Positions 58,501 through 64,000 of a stretch of DNA of 64,000 bases are shown here, one piece after another. Position numbers and translations under genes: made by a program. The first letter of the stretch is position 1. Each line of letters opens with the position of its first letter. The stretch comes from Apus apus (Eukaryota; Chordata; Aves; Apodiformes; Apodidae). The stretch is from NCBI RefSeq assembly GCF_020740795.1, contig NC_067282.1, positions 140,850,858 through 140,914,857 of the forward strand, in the 5' to 3' direction. The notes under the pieces were generated by a model. That model was given only the letters and a program-made list of their open reading frames with translations. It searched no databases and had not been told where the DNA came from.

Positions 58501-59834
58501 TCCCCATTTCCTTGGTGGGCTACTCTGTCAGGCTGAGCTCAAGGAAACAGCTCAGCCTGCAGGCCCACCACCATCAACACCGCCCCAGGGAAGCAGCAGG
58601 AGCATGCAGCCAGCTGCTAGCAGGGACACTGGAGGGAGCAGCACCTTCCCCCAGCAGTTTGCTATTACACAGTGCACAGTAAGCTCCCCATCAAAATATA
58701 GTTTTGGTCTTTTTTGCTAGGTCAGTGATAGCAAGAGTGGGAAGCAGGCACTATCCCTGGTTGTGACAGCATGGTTTTAGGCTTAGGAAGTAATTAAGAC
58801 AATCCTAAAATGCTCATTCTACCAAAAAATATTTATAGAAAACATGGTAACATTAAAGTACCTTTCAGAAAAGAGTGTACTAAGCATCAAAAAAAAATTC
58901 CTTCCCCTAGAGCAAAAAAGCAAGAACCATATGGCAGAATTTAAATGAAATACACAAATAAGGCAGCACTTTAATGGTGGAGCTGCAGGTTGACTTAGCC
59001 ATGTTGGCTGTATTCCAATGCTGCCTGCCAGTGGGAAACATGATTCAATCCAATCACACCCAATCCCTTTCTTGCCAAAAAAGTTTTAAATCTGGTTATT
59101 TTCAGCATAATCTTCTTGCTGATCTGGCATGCCTATCATGTTTACAAAAATACTTGTGCCATTACGATACAGGGTTGGGCACTGAGGCAGAAATGAGCCT
59201 GCCTAGAATGACTGCAAAGAACGGCCAAGGAGTCCTGCAGCACTTCCCAGATGCCTCCATGTAACAAATGGACAAATGCGGGACATTCTCCTTTTTTTAA
59301 CAACATTACCCATATTTATAAAGTGTTTCAGCTGCATACCATTGCTAAGACTTAACCCCTTATGCCTGATATGCCCAACATATTTGTTCAGTGGGGCTTA
59401 CAGTAACTAATTTCCTTTTCCAATTAATAGAATAATTTAGGTTAGAAAAGACCTACCATACATATAATTGCTTATAATTAACATTTACTGACAAACTTGT
59501 CCTAAAATTCCCATTTATTTAAAAACCGACCATCCCAGCTTTAAATAGAAACTAAGTAAGTTGGGTTGTATTCTACCCACCCAACCCCCAAACTCTACCC
59601 AGAAAAAGACTAAACTTCCCAATCCTCTTTTAGCTGGACCTGATTATGGATCAGACCAAAAACTCCCAAAGCAAGGCATGATTGCAATACTTCACTTTAC
59701 ATCTAATTCTAAAGTTCATCCACTTGCTGGATGAACCTAGTTAAAAAAACAACCAAACAAAGAAGCATGATCTGATGAGAAAACCACAATGAAGGAAAAG
59801 ATTACTTACTATTTCTTACGAGGCAGTTTAAGTC
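45014..59834 (-). CDS. IL17RA: interleukin-17 receptor A, exons 2-13 (first exon outside window)
   Basis: Shared receptor chain for IL-17A, IL-17F and related cytokines; it signals through a SEFIR domain that recruits Act1. Exons in gene order: 59834-59810, 57037-56891, 55696-55572, 54433-54307, 52699-52652, 52556-52399, 49824-49747, 49304-49229, 49144-49130, 48284-48183, 47149-47108 and 46527-45014. All phases fit, giving 818 residues plus TAG. With the missing signal-peptide exon this makes 13, as in human. Extracellular landmarks: [77 protein letters not shown]. Then a membrane helix ([18 protein letters not shown]), the SEFIR start ([20 protein letters not shown]) and a long tail. The cysteines of the two fibronectin-like domains line up with human. 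Introns hold CR1 copies and two LTRs, all non-coding. Confidence 0.96.
48183..48284 (-). CDS. IL17RA: IL17RA transmembrane exon
   Basis: A 102-nt exon encodes the membrane helix [18 protein letters not shown] and the basic stop-transfer sequence MTKKRAG. Human has VYWFITGISILLVGSVI at the same place. Its length is a multiple of three, so skipping it would keep the frame and yield a soluble-like receptor. Confidence 0.93.
49130..49144 (-). CDS. IL17RA: IL17RA 15-nt microexon
   Basis: CTACGAACCCATCAG is flanked by TTTTGCAG upstream and GTAAGAAG downstream on the minus strand. It joins the neighbouring exons in phase to give SPAPTTNPSGDM between the second extracellular domain and the membrane helix. 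Without it the join would still be in frame, five residues shorter. Confidence 0.8.
50142..50172. repeat. perfect inverted repeat (14-bp arms, 3-nt loop)
   Basis: TTTACATTGCTAAG and its exact reverse complement are separated by TTT, in an IL17RA intron about 175 bp before the CR1 insertion. It would form a strong hairpin in single-stranded DNA or RNA. It is not recognised as part of a named element. Confidence 0.85.
50194..50271 (+). repeat. tandem direct duplication of about 35 bp
   Basis: AACATTAACAAGCTTCCTTG followed by T-rich and A-rich sequence occurs at about 50196 and again at about 50235. Each copy contains a small AACAAG/CTTGTT inverted repeat and ends in an A-run. The copies are almost identical, so the duplication is fairly recent. 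Confidence 0.8.
50345..51596 (+). mobile_element. CR1 LINE, 3' 1.25 kb, in IL17RA intron
   Basis: The plus strand reads CR1 reverse transcriptase through to the tail: [20 protein letters not shown], then [93 protein letters not shown] and [15 protein letters not shown]. The catalytic FADD has become FAND, and in-frame stops and shifts break the frame. The 3' end is ACATTCTGTGATTCTGTGA. It is antisense to IL17RA. It is the best-preserved CR1 copy in the window. Confidence 0.93.
55061..55400 (+). mobile_element. solo LTR, avian ERV-L-like, diverged
   Basis: It starts TGTTGTCCTGATTTGAGC, close to the common avian LTR start TGTTGTCCTGGTTTC. It continues with LTR-like blocks (TAACAAACGCCGGAATG, GATATTCCATTCCATATAT). 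The last resembles the U3 segment before the TATA box of these LTRs. The 3' boundary is unclear and no internal viral genes are adjacent. Non-coding, antisense to IL17RA, in an intron. Confidence 0.6.
57405..57555 (-). mobile_element. old CR1-type 3'-end relic
   Basis: In reverse orientation the segment AACAGTTAATTACTTTCTGC ... TTCCAACAGCTGATTCTCATG ... CTAATGAGCTCTCTGG follows the 3' untranslated part of old amniote CR1 elements. It is much more diverged than the other CR1 copies. Assignment is from memory of the consensus. Confidence 0.5.
57590..58375 (+). mobile_element. old CR1/L3-type LINE relic with reverse-transcriptase traces
   Basis: The plus strand reads broken reverse-transcriptase fragments: a LDFCKTFD-like piece near 57640 (family form DFSKAFD), [10 protein letters not shown] near 57800, and INNLEVNIK near 57845 where INDLE is usual. 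The later segment around GTGTGATCACTGAATATATC also follows old CR1 sequence. Many stops and shifts show it is ancient. It lies between IL17RA exons 2 and 3, antisense to the gene. Confidence 0.6.
59425..59520 (-). mobile_element. short CR1 3'-end relic
   Basis: ATAGAATAATTTAGGTTAGA followed by AAAGACCTACC is the reversed CR1 tail (family form TAGAATCATTTAGGTTGGAAAAGACC). The next 60 bp follow the element only weakly. Confidence 0.5.
59810..59834 (-). CDS. IL17RA: IL17RA exon 2 (25 nt)
   Basis: GACTTAAACTGCCTCGTAAG plus AAATA is bordered by CCCCACAG upstream and GTAAGTAA downstream on the minus strand. It encodes DLNCLVRN and splits a Ser codon with exon 3 (NSTCMEVSW), matching human GLNCTVKNSTC. 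It starts in phase 0, so the missing first exon must end on a codon boundary. Confidence 0.85.
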
Positions 59835-62589
59835 CTGTGGGGGGAAAGAAACAAGCGTATTATTATTTGAACAGAAACTAGACTGACAGTAACTTGCTTT
59901 TGCTTGGGGGCAGGAAGAAAACAATTCAGTAATAGCAACACATATGAATGGGAAGAATTAACCTTTGGGAAATACTGCACAAAGTTGATAATCAGAAAAC
60001 CAAAGGACACCAGGCATGAAACCTGTGCACACCTGAACTGCATATGTGAGAATAGTTGCAATAAGAGCAAGAAATTGGAGAGGCAAAAATGAAAGATGAT
60101 GATAATAAAAACCTTCCAATATCCAGGACTGTGAAAACAGAAAGCAGTGTGACATGAAAGACAGCCTGAAGTAGATGGGTATAGTTTTTAAACACTTTTG
60201 CTTTAAGTTACTGCTACCCAGGACTGATCCTGCTGGTAACACTTGCAAGGTCTAAGCTTGGGGTACTACTGCCTACAGCAGGGCATCCCCTTCATCTTAC
60301 ATTTGGGTTAAAAATCATTATGCAATGACAGCCTGAAAACCTAATTTGGGTCAATGACTAGGAGCACACAGTGACAGATGGTCCTGTATTGCCAGAACAG
60401 AAAGACTTCATCAGTTATGGCTGGTCTCTTGCCTAATGCCTCGTAAGAATCAGGGAAAAGACAACATTTAGTAAGTGCCAGGCTTGTATGTAGGATATGG
60501 TGATTCTACTTCCTAGAAACATATCTGAGAGGCAACCCATGAGGAAAAAAAAAAAAAATAATCAGAGTTAGACTCTTTCCTGACAAAAAGAAGCAACCAG
60601 AAAAGCTTTGTTTACACTGGAAGATCCCATGGTTACCAGGAAAAAGAATGTAAGCTTCCTTGGTTAATGTGATGCAAAATCCTAGTGATAAAGAAGCTTG
60701 AATTTTTCACTGGCTTAGTAACTCAAGGTGAGGGTTAGGTTTCTTCCCACTCCTTTCCTTTGTCTTGACATATAAAGATGGTTATTATTGTCACACTGTT
60801 GCCACAATAGAATTCATTCCAATGGAGAAGGCAAGGCAACAGAGCTTTTAACCTCTCTGCAACTTAAGGTCAACTCAAGGTGTATTTAGGACCCAGCTTA
60901 TTAATGTGGTGTTGCCATAGCTATCCAAGGTTGTATTTACATTTTCAGGGATAGGTGCTTGAAAAAGTCAGCTGTGCCTTTCAGTAGTGAGCATGCCTTC
61001 CAGCATGACATGGAAAGCTGAAGTTTCACAGACACTAAGATGGCACTAGACAGCACTGCTGCCAGAGGCACAGCCCTAAACCTCCCTCCATTTACAGCTC
61101 AGCACTGCGGCCTGCCCTGTGCTGGTACATGCACCTGTGTGACCATGTGGGTAGCTGGCTACAGCCTGAGACTAACCCAAGGAGAGGAAGGGAGGTCAGC
61201 TGTGACTCCAGTCTTCTCCCCTTCTGCACCTCTGGTCCAGCCTGCGTGAGAGCATCTGGGAACAAACCACCAGCCCTGAGGCAGAAGGTAGCCAATACTC
61301 TTTCACAGCTCTGCTGGCTTTTGTTGGCTTGTAAAAGGACAGAACTACATCCTGCCTTTAAAGAAGTCCTAGTGGAGGTAAAACATCACATAAATTAATA
61401 AGCTTCCCATTGTTTGAAGGAAATAAGAAGTATAAGCAATTGTTGAAAGAAAGCATCCTACAAGCTGTAGGATTCTTGTTCTACTTTGAAAAAAAGACTT
61501 TGGACATTAATGTTTTCATGACAGCTACCATATCTCTGTCCCTACAAACCTTAAGTGAAAGCAGGCAGATTTGGCACTAAGCTCCTCGTTCTTATTAAAA
61601 CAAAACCCTGAAAAAATCTTCCAGGCTTTTCTTACACAAGTCATAACAATACATAGGTATAAACCCAGGCTTCAGGGACCCTTCATATGTAACACATCCA
61701 CACTCCAATAAGCAGTACTTACAAACATACCCAAGACATAGGTATATTAAAAAAAAATGGAGTGCAACTGACCAACTTTATTATCATTTAGGAAACATCT
61801 CCATCAATTAAATGGAAGGAATCTGCCCTGTCTGCCACCCCAGACTTCTAAATATACACTGCCTGAAAACTGAACTTTGGTGAAGAACTGTTTTCCTACC
61901 AGCCAACTTGCAATCTTCTCTTTTTCACAATGAAATAATTTTTGGTGTACTAAGGCAACATCACACAGTCAAAACAAGTATTCTGATTACTTTTCACTGT
62001 TAATCAAAGTTTCTTTAAAAAAATGAGGAGGGGAGAGAAACAGTCACACAGCCTTCCCTTGCTATTCTCCCACTCTGTTTCTTTCCTTTCTCCCCCTACT
62101 TCCAGATGTTAGCAGCTCACCTGTAGAAACCACCTACCATCTCCCTCATCTTTGCTCTGGATTTTCTGGAAGTTTTCAACTCACTGTCAGATTCCCAGCC
62201 TCACTGCTAGGTTGTGAAACTACAAACTTTGGAAACACCCAAACAGTCTTGCTAGATGGGAGTCTTGGGACAAACAGCCCCAAAAGCTGTGTAGCAGTGC
62301 CCCATGTGGGGCAGAGGAGCTCTAACATAACCAGGAGCAAAGTAAATGAAGTAAATGTCATCTAAGAGGTACTTTTCACTGTTTTTGTTGTGCTCAAAAG
62401 GACAAACCACGAAGTAGAAGAATCAACTGTATCAGTTTGAATACAAGCATCAATGTAGTCTGAAATGTACATTCACAATTATACTTCACTTAATTATTGC
62501 AGACAAAAGTACAGACAAATCCTCCACAAATGTTTAATCAGAATTTATTGGATAAATTATTTAGCCTGACAATGCACAAATAGGTGCAG
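59835..62589. other. IL17RA intron 1, nothing coding recognised
   Basis: Ordinary AT-rich intron sequence. No match was found to the human-like first-exon end (LLDHRALVCSQP). A leucine-rich minus-strand frame at 62176-62361 superficially resembles a signal peptide but has no usable donor and no homology. Confidence 0.45.
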
Positions 62590-63144
62590 TGTTTTTAGCT
62601 GGGATGGAGTTAATTTTCTTCACAGCAGCTGGTGTGGTGCTGTGTTTTGGATTTGTGACCAAAGCAGCATTTGTTGATAACACAGGGATGTTTCAGTTAT
62701 TACTGAACACTGCTTATACAGCATCAAGACCTTTTGTTTCTTGCACTACCCCCCCTCAAGCAGGCAGGCAGGAGTGCACAAGAGTTTAAGAGGGGACACA
62801 GCCAGGACAGCTGAGTCCACCTGACCAAAGGGATACCCCAAATGATATGATGTTGTGCTCAGAAATAAAAGCTGGGGCAAAATGGAGAAAGGGGGGACAT
62901 TTGGACTTACACCATTTGATTTCCCAAGTAACCGCTACATGCGATGAAGCCCTGCTTTCTTGGGGATGGTTAAACATCTGTCTGCTGATGGAAATAAATT
63001 CCTTATTTTACTTTGCATGTGCACAAAGCTTTTGCTTTACCTATTAAACTGTCCTGATCTCAATCCACAAGTCTTCTTCCAATTCTCTCTCCATCCCACT
63101 GAGGATGAGGGGAGTGTAGGGCCAGCTGGGGTAAACCCACAACA
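62590..63144 (+). mobile_element. solo LTR, avian ERV-L-like
   Basis: It runs from TGTTTTTAGCTGGGATGG to AAACCCACAACA, with TG...CA ends, about 555 bp. Known features of this avian LTR type are in order: GGAGTTAATTTTCTTC, TTGATAACACAGGGATGTTT, GGGGACACAGCC, GACCAAAGGGATA, a TATA-like AATAAAAGCTGGGG near 62864, CCAAGTAACCGCTACATGCG, and the polyadenylation signal CTATTAAACTGTCC near 63042. No flanking internal viral sequence and no clear target-site duplication were seen, so it is a solo LTR. It lies antisense in IL17RA intron 1. Confidence 0.85.
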
Positions 63145-64000
63145 GGCGACAAAAATAACTGGCTACTAAACTTGTTGGGGTTTTTTTTTAATGTAATGAC
63201 TTCTATTAAAACCTATCACTTAATATTCACTTTGTCCTTGTGTTGTTGTAGTTATCAGTAATTACTGTACATTGCATCACAATAAAGCCCTTATATAAAT
63301 TATAAGGCATTATTTGCCTGAAGAGCAGCAACATCTGCTTTTGCCTGAGTGCTAGTGTTTCTGTTTATTAGCAGATACGAGATGGTTAAATGAGGTAGTG
63401 CGGCATTTGCCCTTTTTTTGTTCTACGAGCAATATGAATATTAAACCAGTGGATAAATGTATTCTCTCTTCTTCCAGGTAAAGTGTTCACAGTGATGCTT
63501 CCAGCATTGATTAGAAGGCTGTGCCTCTCTGACACTCCTTAAAAAAACAAGAGCTTAATCAGATACCATCAGCTGGCTGATGAGGATTCGGAACTGAAAC
63601 TTGACAATTAAGATCTCTTTGACCTTTCAAACACTGGGTTTCTATGGGAACAAACACTAATAGCTTTTCTGGTGTGTCACCATTCCCCAATCCTATTCAG
63701 GATTTTCAAGGGGCTATCTACACATTTTTTTCCTATCCCACACTAGTCTGTTTACTCGCTGCGCCAATAACCTTTTCTTATGTGTAGCTGACTATGTTGG
63801 AGTGATTTAAGCTGCTATCAGCTAAGTAAGGGGAAAAAGATTCTCCTACCTTGTAGCAGACTGCACCAACTCAATTGTTGGTCCACTCCCTTCCCAGTCC
63901 CCAAAGCTACAGGGATAACCTGAAAGCCCAAAATACCAAGAAGAACAATTCATCCAGCCAGGAAGTCCTTGCTAACGACATAAGAAAGTGAACGTAACAG
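63145..64000. other. IL17RA intron 1, right edge of window
   Basis: No exon, repeat or regulatory site could be supported. The sequence is not CpG-rich, so the IL17RA promoter and first exon probably lie beyond the window. Confidence 0.45.

Noticed and set aside
62176-62361. Leucine-rich minus-strand peptide as the IL17RA signal-peptide exon
   Set aside because: No similarity to the known first exon, no phase-0 GT donor in a suitable place, and no CpG-rich promoter nearby.

Overview
This window is vertebrate nuclear DNA, almost certainly from a bird. It has intron-split genes with GT-AG junctions, CpG-rich promoters, several CR1-type LINEs in both orientations, and two LTRs that resemble the common avian ERV-L-like LTRs. 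No operon, phage, CRISPR or other prokaryotic features are present. The species cannot be told from the sequence.

Four protein-coding genes are recognised, in this order: ADA2/CECR1 (+, 3' part only, about 4.8-12.9 kb), HDHD5/CECR5 (+, complete, 21.5-26.3 kb), TMEM121B/CECR6 (+, one coding exon, 37.9-39.4 kb) and IL17RA (-, all coding exons but the first, 45.0-59.8 kb). This matches the human 22q11.1 (cat-eye) block IL17RA-TMEM121B-HDHD5-ADA2 read from the other strand, with the relative orientations kept. The exon chains were built by hand. All reading phases close: 336 codons for the ADA2 part, 424 for HDHD5, 505 for TMEM121B and 819 for IL17RA exons 2-13, each including the stop.

Layout. 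1-4844: ADA2 intron or upstream sequence with no exon recognised. 4845-12910: seven ADA2 exons. 12911-21531: intergenic, with two CR1 copies pointing away from each other on either side of a small orphan CpG island, then the HDHD5 CpG island with a ZNF143/THAP11-type site. 21532-26260: HDHD5. 26261-37480: about 11 kb without a recognised gene, holding two CR1 copies and a MIR-like fossil. 37480-39440: CpG island containing TMEM121B. 39417-45013: convergent 3' flanks of TMEM121B and IL17RA. 45014-64000: IL17RA and its first intron, which holds a young-looking CR1, older CR1 relics and two LTRs.

The four genes do not form a pathway. ADA2 is a secreted adenosine deaminase of myeloid cells, HDHD5 a HAD-fold mitochondrial protein, TMEM121B a multipass membrane protein, and IL17RA the shared IL-17 receptor chain. 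I found no undescribed biological system. The observations most worth checking are a perfect 21-bp duplication in HDHD5 that creates a second in-frame splice donor, a 15-nt IL17RA microexon, a strongly conserved motif in the IL17RA tail, and the orphan CpG island.
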